From Pilaira anomala (taxonomy: Eukaryota > Mucoromycota > Mucoromycetes > Mucorales > Mucoraceae), in contig JAIXMQ010000005.1 of the NCBI GenBank assembly GCA_025716855.1, positions 248,001 to 312,000 on the forward strand: a stretch of 64,000 nt of DNA, written 5' to 3'. The number at the start of each line of letters is the position of its first letter. Positions within the stretch are counted from its first letter, which is position 1. The position numbers were made by a program, and so were the translations under genes. The notes under the pieces are model-generated. The model did no database searches. It saw nothing but the letters and a program-made list of their open reading frames with translations, and was not told the origin of the DNA. Below are positions 13,045 through 23,685 of the stretch, piece after piece.

Positions 13045-13532
13045 TTAATTTTCTATATGTTTGTAGAGAAAAAAAAAAGATTTACTGACTACATAATTTT
13101 TGATATATAAGTGTTTTTATTTTATTGTGATTGGTTTTTGAATACGAAATCTAAATACAGTCATATCCATTTCATCTGATAAAATGTAGTGATAGGTATG
13201 CAATCAAAAACATCATTTTTTATTTATTTGTTCCTTCTTTCGTGACTCAAAAATAAGTATATATGTACACAAAAATTAAGGACAATATTCTTTTAAGGGA
13301 TAATACATGTATTTTGTTGTATCGGCGTGTAACAACTGAGCAAGGAGTCAAAATGGAAAAAAAAAAATGAAGCCATGTTCCCCTTTTGTGGAATACAATC
13401 CAGTAGTAATGATAACAAAAAAAAAAAAAAAAAAAAAAAAAAGCCCCATTCCAGGTTAGTAAAAACCTATTTGTTTTTCCCTTTTCATCTATTCTTCTTT
13501 TCCCTTCTTCTTCTCTTATTCGAAAGAAAAAT
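13045..13532. promoter_or_regulatory. divergent promoter region HFM1 / PP1 targeting subunit
   Basis: 488 bp between divergent start codons. It contains an A-run of about 24 (13418-13442), about 90 bp upstream of the plus-strand start, and a pyrimidine-rich stretch (13470-13520) directly before that ATG. No specific factor site could be assigned. Confidence 0.5.
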
Positions 13533-14831
13533 ATGGCTGACAATTTTTCGAAAACATCAAAGCTAATCCATACGATGAGAAAAGTTTCTTTACAACACAA
13601 TCCGCATTTAATCATTGAAAAAAATAAGATGGTTTCCGACTTTCTCTTATCCAATGATAGTGTCATGTCGTTAAAAGACAATTATCGCTTGCCTCTCGTA
13701 CCTGCGTTGTGTAAATCAACAAAACACGACATTTTATTGAAGCCATCTCTTAAACTTCATAGAAATGCTCCTACCCTATCAAAATCAGTTCGTTTCAATA
13801 TGCCACTTGTTCAAGTATTGCATTTCCATACTTCCAATGACATGGAAAATTACGAGGAAGAAGAAAATGAAGATGAAGATGAAGACGAAGATGAAGATTT
13901 TGAAGACTCTGAAGACGATGATTATTATGCTGAAGAAGAAGAGGATGATTTAGAAGATGCTTTTTTGGAAGTTTTCAGTAAAGGCCTGTCATCACCTTAT
14001 GACACTGAATTATCTCAATATTTTACAGAAACTTCTGTAAAAGATGGGATCTGTTTGGAGTTATGTAACTGGCCTTCTGTAAACCCTACAGACCGATTAG
14101 TCTCTCAAATGGTCAGCTTGGAAAGCCTCAGTTGGGAGAACAAGCTCAACCTTCTCAAAGGTCGTGTTCTAGTTCGTAACATCGCATTTGAAAAATCCGT
14201 TACCATTAGATTGTCATTCAATCATTGGAAGACATGGATTGACGTTGAGGCAACTCACAAGGAATCCTCTGTCGATAGTGCACTTGATTTATTCACATTT
14301 GAACTAGTAACACCCAGCCATCTTTCCTACTTGAATCTTATTAACGCCAGTTCTGGTTGCAGTATGGCAGTTAGATATCGAGTTAGCGGTCAAGAACATT
14401 GGGACAACAATGATGAAAGAAATTTTAACATCCAATGGACATCTAATAATGATAGTCTTTGCACTGTAGGAAATATGACAGAAGATAAGAGCGCACGTGA
14501 GAAAAAAATCAGGTCATCATTCTATTCTTCTACACCATTGATTCAGGAGAGTCAAGACCTGAAAAAGGAGGAGTACCCAACTTGTTTTCTAAGTTGCTGT
14601 ACCAATAATGGTATTTATATAGTGTCACCGTGTCATGATCAGCCTGTTTATTTGCCTACTCAAAAACAACCTGATTTGCGTTTTCAACTATATCTAAACA
14701 AAAATCGGCATCCCCAACAGCGGCATGGTGAAATCTCAATCCTGGACCTTAATGCAATAGCAGCAGTATCGTCTCCGCCGCCATCCCCGCTTTTAATACC
14801 ACCCGGTAGGAACGATCTAGTAATAGCATAA
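13533..14831 (+). CDS. glycogen-targeting regulatory subunit of protein phosphatase 1 (CBM21)
   Basis: Single-exon gene, 432 aa. Residues 84-88 (KSVRF) form an RVxF-type docking motif for the PP1 catalytic subunit, followed by FNMPLVQVLHFHT. This arrangement is characteristic of PPP1R3/Gac1/Pig2 proteins. A strongly acidic Asp/Glu block spans about residues 104-143. A CBM21 starch/glycogen-binding module lies at about 205-303, with GRVLVRNIAFEKSVTIRLSF, HWKTWIDVEAT and, at its end, YRVSGQEHWDNNDERNF(N). Family members recruit PP1 to glycogen to activate glycogen synthase, which would make this a carbohydrate-storage regulator in the cytosol. The C-terminal 130 residues are low-complexity and not recognised. 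The absence of introns is unusual beside its intron-rich neighbours. Confidence 0.87.
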   Translation: MADNFSKTSKLIHTMRKVSLQHNPHLIIEKNKMVSDFLLSNDSVMSLKDNYRLPLVPALCKSTKHDILLKPSLKLHRNAPTLSKSVRFNMPLVQVLHFHTSNDMENYEEEENEDEDEDEDEDFEDSEDDDYYAEEEEDDLEDAFLEVFSKGLSSPYDTELSQYFTETSVKDGICLELCNWPSVNPTDRLVSQMVSLESLSWENKLNLLKGRVLVRNIAFEKSVTIRLSFNHWKTWIDVEATHKESSVDSALDLFTFELVTPSHLSYLNLINASSGCSMAVRYRVSGQEHWDNNDERNFNIQWTSNNDSLCTVGNMTEDKSAREKKIRSSFYSSTPLIQESQDLKKEEYPTCFLSCCTNNGIYIVSPCHDQPVYLPTQKQPDLRFQLYLNKNRHPQQRHGEISILDLNAIAAVSSPPPSPLLIPPGRNDLVIA

Positions 14832-15086
14832 TATTCAATTTCTTTCTTTTCTCTTTTTTTTTAATTAATAAAGAGACATTTCATTATTTACGAATAAAGT
14901 TTTCTCCGTTTACATATTTACATAAAAAAAATCTGTTGTCTCAACTCCTTGAAATTCAATAACTGTTGCAGAGAATAAGTCTATTCTATACCCTACATTT
15001 GCCCTTCTACAAATGCTTAGGAGATAATTCCAATTATAAAGTTTTCCGACTCTCTATATGTCTTTATTATTATAATTAGAATATAA

Positions 15087-15709
15087 CTATATATGTTGTC
15101 CTATAAGTCCAATTAAGAATGTAAAAGCTAATTTCCAATATACGTTAAGTAAAATTAAAGCGGCTTCTGATGTAGCTATTTTTGCTACCACAGGTGATGA
15201 AGTAATACGTGGTGAGGGCTTCTGTTGAGTAGACATAACCCGTTGAGCCGATTTACTACTTTCGGGGGCTAATGTAATTGGACTAAATGTGAATACCGTA
15301 TCGAGAGAAACAGATGGTGTGCCAGAAGAATGCAGTGACGTAGATGCAACTTCTTGCTGCTGTTGTTCAAAACGAACCTCTTCTTTAGCTGCAATATCAT
15401 CGTTTGTTGAAGGATCAACGGCTTCAATATTCTCTGAAATACTATCTACGGGTTGCATAATATTTTCCGCGGCATTTTCTACTGGCATAACAGTCTCTTC
15501 TGTTGCTAGCTCTATGTTATTAGGGTCTTCTATAGCACCTTTAGATTCATTGTTGGCGGCTAAGGCTGCTGCAATAGCCATATCTGCCGCAATTGACAGC
15601 ACATCGTCTTTGTCTATTACGACTACTTGGGCAACCACAGGAGTAGGCGCTGCTTCTTCTTGTTCTGACATGATTATGGTCGCAGCTAAAAGATATTGGT
15701 TTACTATGA

Positions 15710-15763
<54 letters not shown>

Positions 15764-15908
15764 TTTCAGCCCGGGATCAGCAGGCTCCACTATAATTGAA
15801 ATATTTAGTAAACAGGTTATTGTTTCAGTTATAAACTTTACTTTCAACCGCTTTCACTAAAATAGCAGTAGTGCTTAATAACAACAAGTAAGCAAGGGTG
15901 GCGCGCAT
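15087..15908 (-). CDS. small Ala/Glu-rich secretory protein with signal peptide and hydrophobic C-terminus
   Basis: Three exons (15842-15908, 15763-15789, 15087-15685) sum to 693 nt, 230 aa. The first exon encodes a clear signal peptide (MRATLAYLLLLSTTAILVKA), which a reading of the last exon alone would miss. The second exon is only 27 nt and lies beyond an intron with a T49 run. The mature part is rich in Ala, Glu, Ser and Thr without recognisable domains. It ends in a hydrophobic stretch (residues about 205-228, containing LILLNVY and LAFTFLIGLIG), which could be a membrane anchor or GPI signal. I do not recognise the family. A surface or wall-associated protein is the simplest inference. 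Confidence 0.7.
15712..15760. repeat. poly-T (T49) tract in intron
   Basis: Uninterrupted run of 49 T on the plus strand (poly-A in the sense of the overlapping minus-strand gene), just downstream of that gene's 27-nt exon. It is the longest homopolymer I noticed in the window. Confidence 0.9.
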
Positions 15909-16191
15909 AATTTTAGTAAAAGAAAAAGATGTATGTAATATAGGAGGAAAAAAAGATTTAAAAATATACTTGAGGGAATGGAACAACAATGATATAACAA
16001 ATATATCCGATTAAATAATTATTTTAATCTTTTTTTTTATTATTATTGTTTCATTTTAGATTTGCATTAAAATTTTAAATATCGAGCGAGAAAAAAAATG
16101 TGTGTATATATACGAAAATGTGAGAGTGTGCTTTTTTTAGTAGAAAAAAAAAAGAGAAGGAGAAAAGGATGTTGCTTTTTTTTATATATAT

Positions 16192-17903
16192 TTATTGGGT
16201 CATAGCTTCCATGCTCAAGTTTCCTTCCATTTGTTCCTTGACAAACATTTCAAAGTATTGGAAGACAATCATGACAGTCATCAAAATACCAGCACCAGAA
16301 CCAATGGCGCCAAGGATATCAGCAAAGACACTAACTAATGCTAAACATACGCCACCTAAAGCAGCAGCTTGAGGAATAACACGCTTTAATTCCTTGGTCA
16401 TCGAAACATCACGGAAGCCAGCAATAGTAAGTTGTTGATCCTTAAGAACCTTGGAGACATCACGAGGAGAAGAGCCGGAGATATCAACCCAAGCCTTGGA
16501 TAAATAAGCACATGTAACTACTGTAATAGCAATATAAAGTACAGTGTGGATAGGGTCAAAAATAGCCTCAGATAAGCTATGAGGAGCAGAGAGATAATAA
16601 ACAACACCGCTAGTAGCAGTAAGTTGGTTAGTATCGGCAATGGGTTCCCAAACACCAAGAATACGAATAAGGATATTGTTACCAAAGTAAGAATAGAGAG
16701 CTTGAGAGACTAAAAAGATGTTGGCAAATAAGGCGGATTGAAGCATAATGGGCATGCTAGAAGTATAGAAAAGCTTGATGGGGTAAGTACCACGTTGACC
16801 ACGAAGACGGTTGGACTTAACGGGAAGTTCAACACGGAAACCTTGGAGATAGAGAACAACACCGAAAGTAACAAGAGTACCAATTACACTCATGGCATTA
16901 GTTAAGTCAGTACGATAGAAAGCATCCTTAAGAGCACGAGCTTTATCAGAACGAGACATGATCAAATGGAAAAGAGAGATAACAGCACCTTCATATTCAT
17001 GTCCACGGAAAGTGGCAATCTTAGCAAAAGAGAAACATTTCCAGAAGATGCTTTGACAAACATTGGCAGCAACAAAAATGTTGATACCAGATCCAAGGCC
17101 ATAACCCTTTTGTAATAACTCATCTAATAATAAAGTAACGGTAGAAGAAAAGATGATTTGAAGAACTAAAAGGCCACAACGAGTAAGACCGATTTCTTGA
17201 GGGTTACCGTAAAGACCAGTAAATACAAGAAGAACAGCTTGAACAGAGGCAATGGAAATGGCAAATACTAATAGATAATGCGAATAAGTATTTGTCTCGT
17301 CATTTTTTTTTATATCTAACTTCGTATACACAAAATCACAATTCACACCCTTCTTCCTCTCTCACTCTCACAATCTCTTTCTCTTTCTCTCTGCATAAAG
17401 TAAATATTAACGAATTTCTCGGTACTTACATTTTTGAGCACCACAGAATAAAGCGCGATCTTCCTTTAAGCTATAATCAACACGAATAACATTAGCAGAG
17501 GCCAGGAGCTGCATGATCATACCAGAAGAAAGAATAGGAAGGACACCTAATTCCATAAGTGTACCACGATTGGAAGCAAGAACAACACGCATCCAGTAAA
17601 GAGGATCAGAAGATTCAGATGAAATAATACCGTAAAGAGGAACTTGGGACATAACTAAGAAAGCAAAAAGTGTCACGACAGTGTAGAGTAATCTTTCATT
17701 GAAAGGAACCTAGAGATAATACTTTAGTATATCATCACTTTATCATCATCATGTCATCATCTTACTTTGCGTAAAGGTGATTCAATTTCGGGAAGAGCAG
17801 CCATAAATGGCTTCAAGATGTGAAGTACCCTGACTGTTGTTACGAGTTAATATCCATAGTAACTAGAAAAAATCTTTCCTCAATTCTTGTACTTACGGCC
17901 CAT
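16192..17903 (-). CDS. SEC61: SEC61 alpha, channel subunit of the ER protein translocon
   Basis: Four exons (17897-17903, 17766-17833, 17430-17709, 16192-17267) sum to 1431 nt, 476 aa, the normal Sec61 alpha length. The first coding exon is just seven nucleotides (ATGGGCC). It splices to give [20 protein letters not shown], as expected for the family N-terminus. Diagnostic blocks include [52 protein letters not shown]-like [70 protein letters not shown] and [20 protein letters not shown]. The SecY-family protein forms the membrane pore for co- and post-translational import into the ER. Its only oddity is the tiny first exon. Confidence 0.97.
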
Positions 17904-18265
17904 TTTTTTTTATGTATATTTTGACGCGAAACAAAAGAAAAAAAAAATAAAAAAATATTGAATGGGAAAATAATAAAAAAATATTCACCAATGGTTGGGA
18001 AAGCTGGGAATTCAACCAATCATCTAACCTATCTAACTTGTTCTGTTTCGAGAAGCACAGACGACACACCTTTATCAAGTGTAACCTGCAAAAAAAGTTC
18101 CAAATAAGAATTGATTGAGTAGTACGAAAGGCCAGCCAATTGAGTGGAAACCAGTGTAAAAAAAAGAGAAAAAGCGAAAAAGATAGATTGAGTTTATTAC
18201 ATAATGTTATTACAAGGTTTTACTTTTAGTACATATGAAAAAGAAAATAAACATAGCACATATAT
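17904..18265. other. short intergenic region upstream of SEC61
   Basis: About 360 bp between the SEC61 start and the stop of the next minus-strand gene. No conserved coding sequence was seen. It must hold the SEC61 promoter and 5'UTR. Confidence 0.5.
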
Positions 18266-20046
18266 TTAGTCCGATTTAGTATCTTCTGATGCATCTCGTA
18301 GAGATTCTAATATCAAATAACATTCTTCAAGTACATCTACACATAAAGCTTGCCCTAACAAAAAAGAGAAGAAATTTAGTTGATGTTAAATAATAATTTA
18401 ATTTGGTACTACTCTACCTTCTGGAAGATGACCTCGATCATCATAAAAGTTTCCATTTTTACGCAAATTTTCTATACTTGCCAGTTTCATTTGATAGCTA
18501 AACGATTATCTTTTGAATAAAATGTTTTTTCGCTTTTCAAATCTATTTACTTACGGATAAAGTTCTTCTTGAGAACAAGGCGATCCTGTATTTTTTACAG
18601 CCAATAAGCACTGTCGAACTGTAGTAAGTTGATTATAAACAGGGGCTAAAGCTTCCGATACAGGTGAACTTTCACTCAATAACACAAAGATGATACGATA
18701 ACATTTATGAAGCAAGAATTCAAGAATCGTTTGTCCCTCAGGAGCTTCGCCCTTATCATCTAAAAACTTTCCAATCAACTCAGAATTAGTTTCTGAGTCT
18801 CCATTTTCGTCCTGGTATCTCATCTTAACGATATCGTGAAGTTGATGTTGATATGTGAATAAATCGGTTTGGCGAAGTGTCCATTTATGTGTTAATTCTA
18901 AGCGTTCCAATTGGGATTTGATACTTAATAAACGTTCACGAATAGTTTGGATTGCAGGAGAGAAGCCATCACTACAAACTAACATAAGATCATGTGACCA
19001 ATAGTAAAGCTGCTCAAGTAAATTAACAAGTACAGCCTGTCCTGTAGGAATTGTAACACCATCCTCTGAAAGGAATTTACCGTCTACTCTTGTATTATCG
19101 ATAGCGCGAATTTTTTCTTGTATTTGTTTGATATCGCTAGGTTTATACTCGTTTCTACAGCAGACAGAAGTAAGATGACGTCTGATACGCAATAATTTGT
19201 TTCTGACAGGAATACTATAGATAATGGTTAAAGTCAAATGAAAAAAAAAAATGCATAAAAAAAAAAGAATTAACTTACAGCTCAGGTGAAACTTCATGAA
19301 TGGTATCAAGTAAATTCTCATAAATGCGTTCTACAAATTTGTTTAATAAAATAAAATATAAAGTATAGCATGGATGATCTACTTACTACATTGCATATAC
19401 TTGTATCGCAGGACTTCCATGACAGTTTCGGTCAGCTCACGGCACTTGTTCTCACCATTTAAAATTGTATCAATCTCGTCTAATTTAGCTTTATAAGGCT
19501 TTAAATATTCTTCCTCATAAACACCAACTTCTGCCAACCTATCAAAAATGTGCTGCATTTCCATATTAAATAAAACTACGTCATTTTGCAGAACACATAT
19601 CTCTTTACCTTAATAGCCATTACTAATGAATAAACAGCAGTGCCTTTTATATACATATGTAACAGTTTAATTATATATTACCAACATAAAAGAATAAAAT
19701 GCTTCTTACCTTCTCTCTTCTTTCCCAAAGACAAAAAGCTCAAACTCAACATTTGTAAAACTTCGTCTAGAACGTCGTCTGTTCTATTCAATTCTCGAGA
19801 TTCATCTAAAAGATGACCTCCTCTTAAATTACTCAACTTCTGCATCTCTTCCTCGATTTCCTGTCGTATCGGTAGAAAATCTTCTAATTTGAGATAACTG
19901 GAACGGTCACGTTTGACAACTGAAAGCCTTGCTCGAATACTTAAGAGACGTTCAAGTACTGGCTCCTCTAATTTTTGATATAAGTCACATGTAGGCATTA
20001 AATTATGATCATTTAATTTACCTTCTGTAGGTACGTTTCGAGCCAT
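18266..20046 (-). CDS. DUF2408 family protein (yeast Cub1/YPL260W-like)
   Basis: Seven exons (19710-20046, a 14-nt exon near 19612-19625, 19387-19552, 19279-19330, 18555-19214, 18418-18497, 18266-18354) sum to 1398 nt, 465 aa. The protein is mostly alpha-helical and contains a repeated pattern. PVLERLLSIRARLSVVKRD and SPAIQTIRERLLSIKSQLER are followed by similar PEGQ turns (PTGQAVLVNLLEQLYYW, PEGQTILEFLLHKCYRI, PEGQALCVDVLEECYLIL). This is the signature of the fungal DUF2408 family. The yeast member Cub1 has been linked to proteasome function and stress, but its biochemical role is unclear, and I assign none here. Start at 20046 (MARNVPTEGK) chosen over an in-frame Met at 20121 because the extra residues look like UTR. 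A transposon end lies 226 bp upstream. Confidence 0.8.
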
Positions 20047-20272
20047 TTTGTTGGAAATAAAGCTAATAATATTAATAAAAAAGAGAGAAATTAGTTCCTT
20101 TTGAACTTTGCTTTTTAACATTTAGCTCTAACGCAAATCTGCGGTTATTTAAACTGAAGGTGCGGAAAATAAAATCTCAAACACATCCAAAGAGACAAAG
20201 GCAAGTTTTTAATTTCCAATGGACGTTTTGTCACACGCGAAGAGCAGTTTTTAGTATTTCAGCTTATGCTTG

Positions 20273-20295
20273 CACCTGGGGATTTTCGAGTGACC
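20273..20295 (+). repeat. left terminal inverted repeat of transposon
   Basis: 23 bp, identical to the reverse complement of 23660-23682, preceded by the TTG target duplication. It lies 226 bp upstream of the DUF2408 start codon, inside that gene's likely promoter. Confidence 0.9.
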
Positions 20296-21039
20296 AAAAC
20301 CCGAAATTAATGACCCAAAGCCTATATTAACCTCAAAATTACCTAAACAGGACTACAGATGCCACTAAGTTCATCGGGCTATTAAAATAAATAATATAAA
20401 AACCCATAGAATACCAAAAAAAAATTATTTAACAAACATTCTAATAGTAATGTATTTAATATTATTTTATTTATGAAAAATTGAGAGCTTTTACGATATT
20501 ACATGTGTCGCTTACATTTTTAAAAAAATTCTATGTATTTTAAAAAAAATAAATAGAGAAAATATCTCTTAATGCATGATTCTGACACCGCTACTATGAA
20601 AATAATATATGTACATTGAAAGTCAATAATATGATTTCAATAAAATAATCAATAAATAAAAATTCTATCTTCTGTGATTCATATATTTTTACATGTACTA
20701 ATAGATAGAAAAACAAGTTATTTTATGATACCAAATTTATCTTTTTACGAGTTATATATAGTTGTCTACGATTTTAAAACACTTCTGCCTATATAATTAT
20801 ATTTGTATAAAAAATAAATCAACAAAAAACTTTAATTGGCTTAAAAGCTTTTTTTATTAAAAACTGGATTTCAAAGAGAGAAATAGCTTACAGCCGGAGT
20901 AGAGATAATATATGAAAATTTTTCAGCGGTGTGAGAATAAGAAAAAAAAAATAGCAAAGGTACAAAAAATAAAGGACAAAAAAAAAAGGGAAAAGGGGAC
21001 TGTAATTTTACTTGAAGAATATTAAGTCAGACGGGTTTC

Positions 21040-22450
21040 CTAAATATTTTCCTCATGTCTTTTTTAAACGCTACTTCAGGTCTGAATACCATCTGTTGTG
21101 AAGAGAATTCAGTAAGAACATCCCTTTTTGGACTATACACCAAACCTACCAAAGTCTCAATATATCGCACGCATCAAAGATAGCGTGGTCACGCGTACCC
21201 ACCTTAGCAAAGCTAACAGTAGGAATAGCAGTATTAAAGTAGGCAGCTTCTTGAAACTGTGCCATTTCCGCAAAGCAGAAATGGCTGCCGGCACCATCAT
21301 AATTGTATTGGAATGAAAAAAAAGAACAAGACTAGAACAAAGTAACACTTGGTTTCAACTTTTTGAGTCTGTATGTAGAGTAAAAAAGTCAGTTTGATAC
21401 TTAAATAAGCATGATAGCAACAATACTTACGCGTTTCTTTTAGTAGCACTGGATATTATGTATTCGCCTTTTTTTGTTGTACTCTTGTTGCTTCTCATTG
21501 AGAGATCCGAACTGTAAAAAGTATTATCACACCAAAGCTTAGGCGCAATAATCATTTCCTGACAAAAAAATGGGAGGGAAATGACGGGCAGTACAACTTT
21601 CTCTACGAGCAATATAATTCAACATAGCAAGCACCCAAGTACCAGTAATATAGCCTGCAATTTTAGACTTGCCAAGGTCTATTTCTTGCCTGAGTTCTTC
21701 GGTATTGTAGCTACTTGCGAATGGCCCCCAGAGTTGGGGTAAGCCTTCTTCAAGAGGATGTTCTAAATAAATAGGCTTTACTAAGGCACTACGTTCTTTT
21801 TCTTTCTTTTCAAAGACTACCATTCCTGACAGTTCAAGATAGCTGAAGATTGCCTGCGGAAATCCCGATAAGTTCGCTTACCTTCATTACTCGCTTCAGC
21901 TTACTAATGCCTCTTTCCATACTTCTCGAAGACAGGCAACACAAAGGACTATGTATAAAGATATACGAATTTTGTAAGTTATCCTATTGATGAAAATTAT
22001 TACGATATCATTGAATTACCCCATACGACGAATGATGTTAGGTACATGCAAAAGTAGATGCATGTTTGCACGGATGACAGTACGAGAAATTATTTTTTGA
22101 ACGAGGCATTTGTTGAGGTAATTAAACCAAGTAGAAAATGAGCTATAGAGGAAAATTTGTAAAGTTAGTTTTTTTTTTAACATATTCACTTACTTTTTAA
22201 TGTCATACAAATCTTCTGGAGTAATACACCATCGCAGTCCGTGACAAAGCGCAGAAATAACATCCTTGCAATCAGGCGGACAGAATGAAGCAATCAATAA
22301 AGGAACAATATGAACCAGCCATGAGATCCAGTCTACACTTCGGTAATTGCCTTTTTGATTGTCAAAACTTTGACAAGCGAAGCTTCTACTGAACGTTCCT
22401 GCGAGTATATATTTGCTACGACTTCTCTTGCCCTCAGTTTTGACCCTCAC
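21040..22450 (-). pseudogene. transposase-like gene of the TIR element, frameshifted
   Basis: Coding remnants on the minus strand: DVISALCHGLRWCITPEDLY (near 22200-22270), then after a conserved GT-AG intron WFNYLNKCLVQKII and ANMHLLLHVPNIIRRMG (near 22030-22130), then SRSMERGISKLKRVMK (near 21890-21930). Further pieces are FSYLELSGMVVFEKK, FASSYNTEELRQEIDLGKSK (near 21670-21720), GDYV-like KGEYIISSATKRN (near 21430) and FAEMAQFQEAAYFNT (near 21240). The H..LHVP...R.MG and SRSMER blocks resemble the C-terminal half of CACTA/Plavaka-type transposases, a resemblance judged by eye. Frameshifts are needed near 21560 (T-rich stretch) and near 21140, so the gene is broken. The N-terminal catalytic half is not visible downstream of 22450, so it is also truncated. 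Confidence 0.65.
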
Positions 22451-22513
22451 GTCTTTCCGGCACCTTTCCCAGTTTTACGTTGTCGTATCATTCAACCAGG
22501 TACTGATGGGTAA

Positions 22514-22705
22514 GATGAGTTCTCCATTCCTGGCTTTGGCGAACCTGATACTCGTTTGTTTAATCAAATGATATCGGGTGTTGTCAATAACAATACGGCC
22601 AGAGAGGCTCATCCTGGGAACCCTGAGGTGCCAAGAAGAAAGAGGGGAAGACCTTGTAAGGCTACCAACGAAGGTAATGGCCCAAACTGTCCCCGTTTAG
22701 ATTAG
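22514..22705 (+). pseudogene. AT-hook-containing reading frame inside the transposon
   Basis: A 63-residue open stretch ending in TAG contains VPRRKRGRPCKAT, a classical AT-hook (RGRP core flanked by basic residues) that binds the minor groove of AT-rich DNA. The same frame continues upstream through about 22440 (FDPHVFPAPFPVLRCRIIQP) but is interrupted by a single TAA at 22511-22513, and I see no good start. It probably derives from a DNA-binding protein of the element. Because it abuts the opposite-strand transposase start at 22450, an internal inversion of the element is possible. Confidence 0.5.
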
Positions 22706-23659
22706 TTTTCTTTTATATACTTAATAAATCTGCACCGTAAAGTGGGTAATAAACTTCAAAAAAAAACACTTAAGTCTTTTTTTTTTTTTTTTTTTTTTAC
22801 CTGTGACTAGTAATTAATATAAACATTTAAAAAGGATAGTTTTTTTTCAAGTCTGCTTTTCTTTCTTTCTTTCTTTAATAACTTGGTAAATATAATAAAG
22901 TTAATAATATTGATTCAATAGGCACAAACAATACATGAATTCCCTTTCATATAATTAAATGGTAAACCGTAAGTAAGCTTTTCTCTCTGAATATATAATT
23001 AATAAACCTAATGACATTATCTTTTAGAAGTAAAAATAACAAAAGCATAGTCCCCTTTTCTCTCATATTCTATTATTGTGCTCTTTGGTAAGTTTATTAA
23101 TAATATAGTATAAACAAACAAACATTAATAAATATATATGTATAGAATTTTCATGGTTTATTTTCCCGGTATACCTGGTACTATATTGCTACTCCCATAT
23201 TGCGAAGATGTGTATAAGGTAGGTGTTGTAATAAGCTCGAATTATTCGCGTATTCTGTATTGCTTCTGATGCATTAGAGCAACGTTTCCCCTATGTAATA
23301 TATATTTTCCCCATAGTATTATAATAACATACCCCCCTCCTATAATGTATATCTTATTTAAATAATTCCTGTCATTCAATAAATAAAAAAAAATTTATAT
23401 ACAATATATTTTGAACCGTTTCATTTAAAAAGTTTTTTTTATCAAATTCCTAATCGTAAAATCCAAGCTAATATCAAAGCGTCCTAATGGCAAAATTTTT
23501 GAAGCGTCGCCGTAATTTTGATTGACAGCAATGACCCATCTCGGTCGTTTTATTGTTTTCAGGTCACTCCCGATATAATAAATAGGTCATTTATTTTTTT
23601 TTGGGTAGTTGGGAGTGATCAAGCTGAGTTGAATTTTTGGGTAGTTTTATTTAATTTTA

Positions 23660-23682
23660 GGTCACTCGAAAATCCCCAGGTG
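23660..23682 (-). repeat. right terminal inverted repeat of transposon
   Basis: 23 bp perfect mate of the left end, followed directly by TTG at 23683-23685. Inside it lie repeated TGACC/GATCACTCCC-type motifs that could be transposase-binding subterminal repeats. Confidence 0.9.
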
Positions 23683-23685
23683 TTG

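Larger units (their letters stand above)
20273..23682. mobile_element. decayed 3.4 kb TIR DNA transposon (CACTA-like)
   Basis: The ends are 23-bp perfect inverted repeats, 20273-20295 (begins CACCTGGGG, ends GAGTGACC) and 23660-23682 (its exact reverse complement). Each outer edge is bordered by TTG (20270-20272 and 23683-23685), giving a 3-bp target-site duplication. Subterminal copies of a TGACC/GGTCA motif lie inside both ends (about 20310 on the left; several between 23510 and 23630 on the right). CAC...GTG termini with a 3-bp duplication suit the CACTA (EnSpm/Plavaka) superfamily. Inside are a broken transposase-like gene on the minus strand and an AT-hook reading frame on the plus strand. 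Superfamily assignment is inference; the end structure is directly visible. Confidence 0.8.

Noticed and set aside
15289..15795. Plus-strand 168-residue Ser/Thr/Ala-rich frame with long poly-Phe
   Set aside because: Antisense of the secretory protein gene and its T49 intron.
17893..18078. Minus-strand frame overlapping the SEC61 first exon
   Set aside because: The SEC61 start is explained by the seven-nucleotide exon; this frame reads through its intron and UTR.
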